The notes under the pieces were generated by a model. The model saw only the letters and a program-made list of their open reading frames with translations. It was not told the origin of the DNA and did not search any database. Source: a virus. Taken from it: 24,994 nucleotides of DNA. Shown in pieces: positions 1 to 5,893 of the stretch. The translations under genes were made by a program, and so were the position numbers. The stretch is taken from positions 1-24,994 of IMG/VR virus record IMGVR_UViG_3300034101_000268; one strand, given 5' to 3'. Position 1 is the stretch's first letter. Every line of letters starts with the position of its first letter.

Positions 1-26
1 GAATCTCATGGAAAACACCTACTCAA

Positions 27-42
27 GTGGTAACGTTACCAC
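27..42. promoter_or_regulatory. Perfect 16-bp palindrome, candidate operator
   Basis: GTGGTAACGTTACCAC is a perfect palindrome ending 24 bases before the -35 box of the early promoter. The identical 16 bases recur at 12028-12043. An uninterrupted two-fold symmetric site beside a promoter fits binding of a dimeric regulator. The ribbon-helix-helix protein at 4978-5283 is the only candidate regulator in the window, and that link is inference. Confidence 0.6.
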
Positions 43-62
43 CTAGCAGTTAGGTTGCTAGG
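42..62. promoter_or_regulatory. Inverted repeat upstream of the early promoter
   Basis: CCTAGCA (42-48) and TGCTAGG (56-62) are perfect inverted 7-mers separated by 7 bases. The repeat lies between the 16-bp palindrome and the -35 box at 67. It could be a second operator. No T-run follows, so it is not a good intrinsic terminator. Confidence 0.45.
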
Positions 63-66
63 GGTG

Positions 67-95
67 TTGACAGATGCATTTCTGCCTGATACATT
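67..95 (+). promoter_or_regulatory. Sigma70-type promoter for the early operon
   Basis: A consensus -35 box TTGACA (67-72) is followed after 17 bases by TACATT (90-95), a 4/6 match to TATAAT. Transcription would start near 102 and leave a leader of about 50 bases before the ATG at 152. The two symmetric elements immediately upstream support a regulated promoter. No other promoter this good was seen by eye. Confidence 0.65.
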
Positions 96-151
96 GTACC
101 CCAAGTCATCAGTCAGACGGTGGCTTAATCAACCAACATAGGAGAGTAAAC

Positions 152-811
152 ATGTCTGTCAAGGAAGAAACCTGCATCATCACCCCGCCCAAGTTCGGGG
201 TCACCGACTTCTTCATCGAGGGCACTGCGCCGCTGGTGGTGGAGCGGTTCAGCAAGAAGGCCGAACTGATGGCCAAGATGGCCGAGGGCCAGTCAGCGAA
301 GAACAAGAAAGTCCGCGATGCACGGGACTACGACAAGGAAGCAGAAGAGGCCCGCTACCGCAGTGGCGAAGGTTGGGAAGGCATGAACGCCGCAGCATTC
401 CGTGCCGCGATGATCAGTGCCTGCCGCTTGGTCGGATTCAAGATGACCCTTGCAAAGTTGTCAGCGTTCGTTGAGGCCGATGGCTTTGACAAGAACGATG
501 GAGTTCCTCTGGTTCGTGTCTACGGCCAGAGCCATGTGTACACCGCTCATACCCGCAATGCCACGGGCGTGGTCGATGTGCGTTCCCGTCCCATGTATCG
601 CAACTGGGCTGCGCGTCTGCGCGTCCGGTACGACATGGATCAGTTCAAGATGGCCGATGTCTTGAACCTTGTCTCCCGGTGCGGGATGCAAGTGGGTATC
701 GGTGCAGGTCGTCCCGACAGCAAGGCTTCTGCCGGATGCGGGTTCGGTCTGTTCCAAGTGGTGCCGTCTGACCGCGAGCAAGAAGTGGTCAAGAAGTACG
801 GCATCCAGTAA
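152..811 (+). CDS. Conserved phage protein of unknown function, first early gene
   Basis: The 219-aa product begins at the ATG at 152, preceded by AGGAGA at 140-145. An in-frame ATG at 74 lies inside the promoter and is not used here. The sequence opens with MSVKEETC, has a hydrophobic beta-type segment (GTAPLVVERFS) and a charged lysine-rich stretch. It ends with a conserved-looking segment containing GMQVGIGAGRPDSK and GFGLF. I recall similar proteins encoded near phage recombination genes but know no assigned function. No enzyme motif, signal peptide or membrane segment is visible. It is the first gene after the promoter, and the stop codon is followed immediately by the GG-repeat array. 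A DNA-recombination or DNA-binding role is possible from context only. Confidence 0.85.
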   Translation: MSVKEETCIITPPKFGVTDFFIEGTAPLVVERFSKKAELMAKMAEGQSAKNKKVRDARDYDKEAEEARYRSGEGWEGMNAAAFRAAMISACRLVGFKMTLAKLSAFVEADGFDKNDGVPLVRVYGQSHVYTAHTRNATGVVDVRSRPMYRNWAARLRVRYDMDQFKMADVLNLVSRCGMQVGIGAGRPDSKASAGCGFGLFQVVPSDREQEVVKKYGIQ

Positions 812-1990
812 GGCAGGCTAGGCCGGGCCTCGCTCGGCGAGGTCTGGCAAGGCGAGGCAGGCCTGGGACGGCCAGGATCGGCCAAGCGAGGCTCGGCGAG
901 GTCCGGCCAGGACCGGCAAGGCAGGCGGCGCAGGGCACGTTAAGGAACGGCTGGGTATGGCGAGGCAGGCACGGCGGGGACCGGCACGGCACGACCTGGT
1001 GAGGCGGGGTCTGGCGCGGCAAGGCAGGCAAGTCGGGGCGGGGCTTGGATCGGACCGGACAGGCAGGCATGGCACGGCACGGCAAGGTCGGGCGGGGTGT
1101 GGTCAGGCAAGGCAGGCGAGGCATGGGTTGTCATGGTTCGGATAGGAGGGGCGACGTAGGGCAAGGCAGGCCAGGATCGGCCGGGCAAGGCGTAGTCTGG
1201 TCTGGAAAGGCCCGGCTGGGCGGGGTACGGCAAGGCAGGCAACGACTGGAACGTTGAGTTCTGGTGAGGCCCGGTACGTTCAGGCTAGGCAGGCTTGGTG
1301 TGTCATGGAATGGTACGGAGAGGTCGGGCGTGGTGTGGCAAGGCAGGCATTTATCTCCCTATCGTGGCGGGGCAGGCATGGAACGTCTCGGCAAAGCGGG
1401 GCCAGGATAGGCAGGGCAAGGCAGGCATGGCTCTGCGGGGTAAGTCGGGGCTAGGTCAGGTTTGGCAGGTGTGGCGCGGCTAGGCTAGTTGCGGCTCAGA
1501 GCGGTGAGGCATGGCGAGGATGGGCAGGCTAGGGCTGGCCCGGCTTGGCGTGGACACGCGGGGCTAGGTAAGGCCGGTGAGGCATGGCTAGGTGCGACGT
1601 GGCACGGCGCGGCAGGCAAGGCAACGTGTGGCGAGGATGGTCGAGGTCAGGCAACGCAGGCATGGAAGGGCGCGGCAATGTGCGGCGAGGCAGGGCTTGG
1701 TACGGCAGGTAAGGACAAGCGTGGTGCGTCTTGGATTGGCCTGATGTGGAGAGGCAGGTGAGGCGAGGCTGGGCAAGGCATGGTGCGGTGTGGACCGGAC
1801 TGGCAGGCGAGGTGTCGCAAGGCGTGGCGCAGCGAGGAACGGCAAGGCTAGGCAGGTAAGGCAGGGCTTGGCCGAGTATGGAACGGCGAGGCAGGCGAGA
1901 AGAGGCATGTCCCGGAGCGGTCTGTTCTGGATCGGCGAGGCAGGTAAGGCGCGGCTAAGAGTCGTTGGGTGAGGATTGGCAAGGCAGGCA
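812..1990 (+). repeat. Two-level GG-pentamer array, 24 blocks of 5n+4 bases, non-coding
   Basis: The whole interval between two early genes is a degenerate pentamer repeat of the form GGNNN on the + strand. Cut by hand into cells from 816 to 1986, it gives 239 cells, and 199 of them begin with GG. Where GG is lost, the spacing still holds. The register slips at 4-base cells: GGCA in 22 of 24 cases, GGCC at 1572-1575 and CGCA at 1655-1658. These divide the array into 24 blocks of 44, 64, 44, 59, 39, 49, 54, 69, 54, 54, 29, 49, 44, 59, 49, 39, 44, 49, 49, 49, 49, 39, 49 and 44 bases. All are 5n+4 and 49 is the commonest. The block end usually reads GGCAAGGCAGG or close to it. Open frames exist on both strands but reflect base composition. 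The array starts at the stop codon of the gene before it and ends about 15 bases before the next ribosome site. Confidence 0.9.
1349..1358 (+). promoter_or_regulatory. Possible anti-Shine-Dalgarno island inside the array
   Basis: ATTTATCTCC (1349-1358) lies in the only 20-base stretch of the array without GG (cells 1346-1365). As RNA it could pair with GGAGATAGAT at 2002-2011 over 10 positions, nine Watson-Crick and one G-U. That would cover the ribosome binding site and spacer of the next gene. The pairing is visible in the sequence; a regulatory role is inference, and chance complementarity is possible. Confidence 0.3.
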
Positions 1991-1999
1991 TTTAAACCA

Positions 2000-2006
2000 A
2001 AGGAGA
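2000..2006 (+). promoter_or_regulatory. Strong ribosome binding site deciding the start at 2012
   Basis: AAGGAGA stands about 6 bases before the ATG at 2012. This selects that start over the in-frame ATG at 1976, which lies within the repeat array and would add 12 residues of repeat-derived sequence. Confidence 0.75.
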
Positions 2007-2011
2007 TAGAT

Positions 2012-2467
2012 ATGGAATTGGAACGGAAATATCTGACACAGATCGCCAAAAAGAACGGCGGTATGTTGATGGTCGATCAAGTGATCGAACTGGCGCGGGA
2101 TGAAGACAGCATCCTGCACAAGCACTTCACTTGGGATGACACCAAAGCGGCAGAGGCGTACCGCAAGCAAGAGGCCCGGGCGCTGATCCAACGATGCAAG
2201 ATCAGACTGGTCGAGAATGAGCCAGTAGAGATCCGTGCTTTCGTCAGCCTGCCCACTGATCGTGAGAACGGCGGCGGCTACCGCCTGACCACGTATGTCA
2301 TGGGCGATGACGGCATGAAGGACGAACTCCTGCGGGACATCAAGTTGACCATCCAACGGTGGAACAAGAAGTTGCACCTACTGGATCAAGACTTGGCTGA
2401 ACTTCTCTTGGCCGTTGAGGAGAAGTTGGCAAAGAGGGGCGGCGATGAGGACAGGGCTGCGGCATGA
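2012..2467 (+). CDS. Small conserved phage protein, unknown function
   Basis: The 151-aa product starts at the ATG after AAGGAGA. It is charged and probably mostly helical. Its N-terminal third carries the segment ILHKHFTWDDTKAAEAYR, a pattern I recall from other phage early proteins without known function. The C-terminal third is rich in Leu, Glu and Lys and could form a helical or coiled-coil segment. No catalytic motif, cysteine cluster or membrane segment is seen. Its stop overlaps the next start as ATGA (2464-2467), so it is probably translationally coupled to the exonuclease-like gene. It is the first gene downstream of the GG array, so the array transcript would form its 5' leader. Confidence 0.85.
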   Translation: MELERKYLTQIAKKNGGMLMVDQVIELARDEDSILHKHFTWDDTKAAEAYRKQEARALIQRCKIRLVENEPVEIRAFVSLPTDRENGGGYRLTTYVMGDDGMKDELLRDIKLTIQRWNKKLHLLDQDLAELLLAVEEKLAKRGGDEDRAAA

Positions 2468-3375
2468 AACTGACCAACAAGTTCAACCTTCCTCAGACGT
2501 TCATCAACGTCATCCATCGTCCGACCTACAGCAAGGGCGAGTCCCACATCTCAGCCACTGAGTTGTTGACCTCACCCCGGATCGTGCAGCTCAAGCACAA
2601 GCACTGGGAGGAGTTGGAGACTGATGCGTCTGAGATGGTGTGGCAACTGTTTGGCTCCGCCGTCCACGGCATCTTGGAGCACGGCAAGGACGATCACCAC
2701 ATCGTTGAGCAGCGCCTGTTCACCGAGTACGAAGGATGGACTCTGTCAGGTCAGATGGATCTTCAGGAAGTCTTTGAGGACGGCATCATCATCTCCGACT
2801 ACAAGGTCACTGGCGCGTGGTCGGTGATGAATGAGAAGCAGGATTGGCATAACCAACTGAACGTCTATGCGTGGCTGATTGCTAGGGCCAAGGGCGTACC
2901 CGTCAAGGGCGCACAGATCATCGCCATCATCCGCGACTGGTCGGCCCGTGAAGCACAGACCAAGGAAGGTTATCCTCCGTCCCCCATCGCAACCATCGAG
3001 ATCCCTCTGTGGTCGTATGAGGAGCAGGAAGCCTACATCAAGAGCCGTCTGGCCCTGCACAACGAAGCGTACTTCGCTACCCATGCCGGTGGAGATATGC
3101 CCGAGTGCACAGCAGACGACATGTGGGAGAAGAAGACCAGTTACGCCGTCAAGAAAGACGGCAACGTGCGAGCCAAGAGTGTCCATGAGACACGCGAGGC
3201 AGCAGACGAAGCCCTCGCCCAGGCGCAATCAAAAGCCAAGAAGGGTGAGAGTTTCGTCTTGGAAGTGAGAGAAGGTGAACGAACGCGGTGCAAGTCGTAC
3301 TGCCAAGTGAGCCAGTTTTGTAACCAGTATCAGACCTATCTGAAGGAAAAAGAAAATGCAAGTCAACCTGAGTAA
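2464..3375 (+). CDS. PD-(D/E)XK exonuclease of RecB/Cas4-like type
   Basis: The 303-aa product has the RecB-nuclease motifs in order. GSAVHGILE (64-72, His68) is motif I. GQMD (96-99) supplies an acidic metal ligand. SDYKV gives the D112-x-K114 catalytic pair. Q131 in QLNVYAW is the Q motif. Cysteines at 215, 276, 280 and 286 (the last three as CKSYC and FC) could bind an iron-sulfur cluster, as in Cas4 and AddB-type nucleases. Whether all four do is inference. Such phage nucleases resect duplex ends to give single strands for an annealase, and a Sak3-type annealase lies two genes downstream. The start overlaps the previous stop as ATGA. Confidence 0.85.
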   Translation: MKLTNKFNLPQTFINVIHRPTYSKGESHISATELLTSPRIVQLKHKHWEELETDASEMVWQLFGSAVHGILEHGKDDHHIVEQRLFTEYEGWTLSGQMDLQEVFEDGIIISDYKVTGAWSVMNEKQDWHNQLNVYAWLIARAKGVPVKGAQIIAIIRDWSAREAQTKEGYPPSPIATIEIPLWSYEEQEAYIKSRLALHNEAYFATHAGGDMPECTADDMWEKKTSYAVKKDGNVRAKSVHETREAADEALAQAQSKAKKGESFVLEVREGERTRCKSYCQVSQFCNQYQTYLKEKENASQPE

Positions 3376-3661
3376 CGAAGACATCAAGACCATCGTCAGC
3401 GCCCTTGTCAGCCGTCCGTGGTTGGAGGTCAATGACCTGATGACCAAACTCACCGGACCGCAAGTCGCACACATTGATCTGTTGACCAGTACTACTGATT
3501 CGCAGATCGCCCACAGTGGGAAGGTGGAAGTGCTGACGCTGCCGGTTCTGGATCTGCCGCAGACCGATGCGCCCTACGGCCTGAAGAAGGACGGCACCCC
3601 TGCCAAGCGCCGTGGTCGTCGCCCCGCTGTTAAGAAGACTGCACGAAAGGCCCGTCAATGA
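3356..3661 (+). CDS. Small protein with basic C-terminal tail, unknown function
   Basis: The 101-aa product begins 20 bases inside the end of the nuclease gene, after an AAGGA-type ribosome site. The N-terminal 50 residues look helical and amphipathic. The C-terminal 30 are strongly basic, with KRRGRRPAVKK resembling an AT-hook or generic nucleic-acid-binding tail. No known domain is recognised. Its place between exonuclease and annealase genes, and its ATGA overlap with the next gene, suggest a nucleic-acid-associated accessory role. That is context only. Confidence 0.8.
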   Translation: MQVNLSNEDIKTIVSALVSRPWLEVNDLMTKLTGPQVAHIDLLTSTTDSQIAHSGKVEVLTLPVLDLPQTDAPYGLKKDGTPAKRRGRRPAVKKTARKARQ

Positions 3662-4311
3662 GCAACCTGCAATCCGTCAACATGAATGAACTCCTTGAGA
3701 AGAAGGGCAACCTGTCCTACCTCTCTTGGGCACACGCATGGGGCGAGGCTCTGAAGATTGACCCCGCCGCTACGTTTCATGTATCAACCTTTGATCGCGG
3801 AGATGGCGTCACTCAGGTCTACATGGATGTCAATGGGACCGCGCTCGTATGGGTGACGGTCACCATGAACGGCAAGCCCATGACCTGCCAGTTGCCCGTG
3901 ATGGACAACAAGAACAAGGCCATTACCAATCCCGATGCCTTCGCTGTGAACACCGCCATCATGCGGTGCATGGTCAAGGCAATCGCGTTGCACGGCCTCG
4001 GTCTGTACGTCTACAAGGGCGAGGATCTGCCGGATGAGGATGCCAAGGAAGACAAGCCTGCGCCCAAGCCCAAGGTCGAGCCCAAGCCCCAACAGCGGGA
4101 CTGGACTGTCAAGGTCAATGAAGGGCCGGAGTGGGTAAGCGATGTCTGCGTAACCACAGCAAAACTGTTGGATCAGACAACGTCCAAGGCAGATGTCATG
4201 CAGATCTTCCAAGTCAACCGCGCTCAGTTCGACAAACTCAAGACCGCGAGTAAGTCTGACTACGATGACCTGATGTCCGTGTTTAAGCAAATGAAGGAGA
4301 AGTTCGCATGA
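3658..4311 (+). CDS. Sak3/DUF1071-type single-strand annealing protein
   Basis: The 217-aa product carries two hallmarks I associate with the DUF1071 (Sak3) phage recombinase family. One is an N-terminal NLSYLSWAHAWGEALK segment at about residues 18-33. The other is AVNTAIMRCMVKAIALHGLG followed by LYVYKGED around 98-126. A Pro/Lys linker at about 131-146 joins a small helical C-terminal segment. Sak3 proteins anneal complementary single strands during phage recombination. The neighbours fit: an exonuclease two genes upstream and an SSB-like protein directly downstream. It is coupled to both neighbours by 4-base overlaps. Confidence 0.85.
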   Translation: MSNLQSVNMNELLEKKGNLSYLSWAHAWGEALKIDPAATFHVSTFDRGDGVTQVYMDVNGTALVWVTVTMNGKPMTCQLPVMDNKNKAITNPDAFAVNTAIMRCMVKAIALHGLGLYVYKGEDLPDEDAKEDKPAPKPKVEPKPQQRDWTVKVNEGPEWVSDVCVTTAKLLDQTTSKADVMQIFQVNRAQFDKLKTASKSDYDDLMSVFKQMKEKFA

Positions 4312-4577
4312 GTTACCCCAACAGTGGACGCTTGTCGCCCAACCAGTACAAGAAGGACAAGCAACCCGACTACAAGGGATCCATCACCCTTGAGCGGGCG
4401 CTCATCAAGCAACTCCTTGAAGAGCAGGACGATGAGATCACCATCAAACTCAGCGGCTGGAACCGCTCGGGCCAGTACGGCGACTTCATCTCTCTGGCCT
4501 ACGACTCGTACAAGAAGAAGGAAGAAGCGCCTGCAAAGCCCGCCACTCCTATCAGTGACGAAGACGTGCCCTTCTGA
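4308..4577 (+). CDS. Small SSB-like single-stranded DNA-binding protein
   Basis: The 89-aa product ends in DEDVPF, matching the acidic tip that lets bacterial SSB proteins recruit partners (consensus near DDDIPF). The body has PDYKGSI and LSGWNRSGQYGDFISLAYD, a pattern seen in small OB-fold-like phage proteins. It is shorter than classical SSB (about 170 aa), so only a minimal core plus tail is present. AAGGAG precedes the ATG by about 8 bases. Position directly after the annealase gene supports a role in coating single strands during recombination or replication. The SSB assignment rests on the tail and the core pattern, not on an alignment. Confidence 0.7.
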   Translation: MSYPNSGRLSPNQYKKDKQPDYKGSITLERALIKQLLEEQDDEITIKLSGWNRSGQYGDFISLAYDSYKKKEEAPAKPATPISDEDVPF

Positions 4578-4996
4578 TGGAAACGCTCAACTTTGAGTCC
4601 GTCAAGATTGCCATGAAGCAGGACAAGGAGGGTTATGTCCTGACCCTCCGCGTCCACCCTGATGAAGTCCCTGCCGCCCTGTTCAGGGACTTTGTCGGAG
4701 CCAGGTATCAGACCGTCATGGTGCGTCTTGATGAGAGCGATAAGCCGATGAACAGGGAGAACGATCTTGGCCGGGATCTGGTTCGTCTGGCAGGCATCCT
4801 CTGCCGCGACCCAGCTTTCGCCAAGTGGTTGGAGCATCTAGGAGAGATCCTAGAACCAGAAGAAGGAGAGGTAATCGAGTGGCTGCGCAACCACCTAGGC
4901 GTGGCATCACGATCAGAACTGCCAGACAACCCAGAAGCGATGCGCAAACTACGATTACTCAACCAGGAATATCAACAATGGAAACAAAGCGCCTGA
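4577..4996 (+). CDS. Conserved phage early protein, unknown function
   Basis: The 139-aa product starts with a 1-base TGATG overlap of the preceding stop. Its N-terminal half is predicted beta-rich, with GYVLTLRVHPDEVP and GARYQTVMVRLDE. The C-terminal half is helical and acidic (EPEEGEVIEWLRNHLGV). I recall the first pattern in phage proteins beside recombination genes but know no function. There are no catalytic motifs and no cysteine cluster. Its end overlaps the next gene by 19 bases. Confidence 0.8.
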   Translation: METLNFESVKIAMKQDKEGYVLTLRVHPDEVPAALFRDFVGARYQTVMVRLDESDKPMNRENDLGRDLVRLAGILCRDPAFAKWLEHLGEILEPEEGEVIEWLRNHLGVASRSELPDNPEAMRKLRLLNQEYQQWKQSA

Positions 4997-5283
4997 TCCC
5001 CTACTCGGTTCATCTCCGAGAGGACATCTACATCAAACTCAAGGCCGCAGCCAAGGACCGCAAGGCAACCGCTCTGGTTCGTGATGCCATCACCATGATC
5101 ATCGAGGGCGACGACTCATTCACAGGCGGCTATCGCAAAGCCCTGCGTGACGTGGCAGACATGCTCCGTCACGACGAATGGTGCAAGGTCATCGGCGTGC
5201 ATGGCGAAACCTTCTCAGACCGTCTGGCCGCACACGTAGAGAAGATGGCCGTCCCCAAGGGGAAGTCACATGGCAAGAAGTAA
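4978..5283 (+). CDS. Ribbon-helix-helix (Arc/CopG-like) DNA-binding protein
   Basis: The 101-aa product begins at the ATG at 4978, with AGGA about 10 bases upstream. A longer open frame upstream from 4825 runs through the preceding gene in a shadow frame and encodes an Arg/Pro-rich stretch that does not look real. Residues 6-40 read as a beta strand (YSVHLRED) followed by two helices (YIKLKAAAKDRK and TALVRDAITMIIEG), the ribbon-helix-helix layout. The remainder is helical. Such dimers bind short palindromic operators, so it is a candidate for the 16-bp palindrome near the promoter. That pairing is inference. Confidence 0.7.
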   Translation: METKRLIPYSVHLREDIYIKLKAAAKDRKATALVRDAITMIIEGDDSFTGGYRKALRDVADMLRHDEWCKVIGVHGETFSDRLAAHVEKMAVPKGKSHGKK

Positions 5284-5494
5284 AGGTCTTGAATCTCTAG
5301 TCAAGAAAGAAGCACCGCCCCTGCAAGACATGAACTTGGCAGACTGGTTTGCCACGTTTGCCTTGCAGTCTCTAATCAATGAGACGGGGTTGGTATTGGA
5401 TGAGTTCGCCGTTACGTCCTACGACATAGCGGAGAAAATGTTGGAAGAAAGGAGCAAACGATGGATGAACTCCACGACTGGTCAGCCTACCTGA
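5270..5494 (+). CDS. Small early protein, unknown function
   Basis: The 74-aa product begins 14 bases inside the preceding gene. AAGGGG about 7 bases before the ATG supports the start. The sequence is mixed and charged, with a helical middle (LADWFATFALQSLINETG). No domain is recognised. Overlaps at both ends place it in the same translational chain as its neighbours. Confidence 0.7.
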   Translation: MARSKGLESLVKKEAPPLQDMNLADWFATFALQSLINETGLVLDEFAVTSYDIAEKMLEERSKRWMNSTTGQPT

Positions 5495-5634
5495 TCCAAG
5501 CAGAGAAAGAGCTTCGCATCATCAACGACAAACTGTTGCACCGCCAATATGTGGGCCTTGATCCGCACATTCAGAAGATTAAAGATTGCTTGGAGAAGAC
5601 TCTCATGTGGGCACAAGAGAACCGTGAACAATAA
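5461..5634 (+). CDS. 57-aa early protein, unknown function
   Basis: A short frame runs from the ATG at 5461 to the TAA at 5632-5634 and encodes 57 residues beginning MDELHDWSAYLIQAEK. AAAGGAG at 5448-5454 stands 6 bases upstream, one of the best ribosome sites in the operon. Without this gene, 5495-5623 would be an unexplained gap in an otherwise overlapping gene chain. The product is helical and charged, with a single Cys. No family with a known function is recognised. Confidence 0.7.
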   Translation: MDELHDWSAYLIQAEKELRIINDKLLHRQYVGLDPHIQKIKDCLEKTLMWAQENREQ

Positions 5635-5893
5635 GATCCCCGCCAAGGCCAGGGCGCACTACGCCAGAGTCAAGGCCCTGCCTTGTTCTGTGTGTGATGC
5701 TCCCGGCCCGAGCGATGCCCATCACATCAAGCAGAACCAACACTACACCATCGTGGCCCTGTGCAAGGACTGCCACCAAGGGTCGTTGATGGGATGGCAC
5801 GGGCAGAAGCGGATGTGGGCCATCAAGAAGATGGACGAGATGGACGCACTGGCTGTCACTATCGAGAGGCTACAAGATGAGCGATCCTTTTAA
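5624..5893 (+). CDS. HNH-type zinc-binding protein (Ref/NinG/DUF968-like)
   Basis: I take the GTG at 5624 as the start (89 aa). An in-frame ATG at 5549 would overlap the 57-aa gene more deeply and add basic residues unlike the rest. The core has CSVC (21-24), AHHI (32-35), CKDCH (47-51) and GWHG (57-60). This is a Cys4 zinc site around a His-His pair, the arrangement of small HNH/His-Me-finger nucleases such as the P1 Ref/YbcN and NinG groups. Those act in phage recombination or DNA processing, consistent with the neighbours. Nuclease activity is inferred from the motif. Confidence 0.7.
   Translation: MNNKIPAKARAHYARVKALPCSVCDAPGPSDAHHIKQNQHYTIVALCKDCHQGSLMGWHGQKRMWAIKKMDEMDALAVTIERLQDERSF

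Noticed and set aside
74-151. Upstream start for the first early gene (ATG at 74)
   Set aside because: It lies between the -35 and -10 boxes; the ATG at 152 has a proper AGGAGA site.
812-1990. CRISPR array
   Set aside because: There are no constant 25-40-base repeats separated by unique spacers, no cas genes, and the period is 5 bases rather than about 60.
812-1990. Diversity-generating retroelement target or template repeat
   Set aside because: No reverse transcriptase gene and no A-specific variable pair of repeats are present in the window.
789-2049. Open frames of 60-153 codons on both strands within the GG array, rich in Arg/Gly or Pro/Cys/Leu
   Set aside because: They follow from the biased repeat composition, lack ribosome sites, occur in several frames at once, and the 5-base period with 5n+4 blocks is incompatible with a conserved reading frame.
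4825-4977. N-terminal extension of the ribbon-helix-helix gene
   Set aside because: The added residues are Arg/Pro-rich and are a shadow of the preceding gene's frame; the ATG at 4978 fits the domain start.
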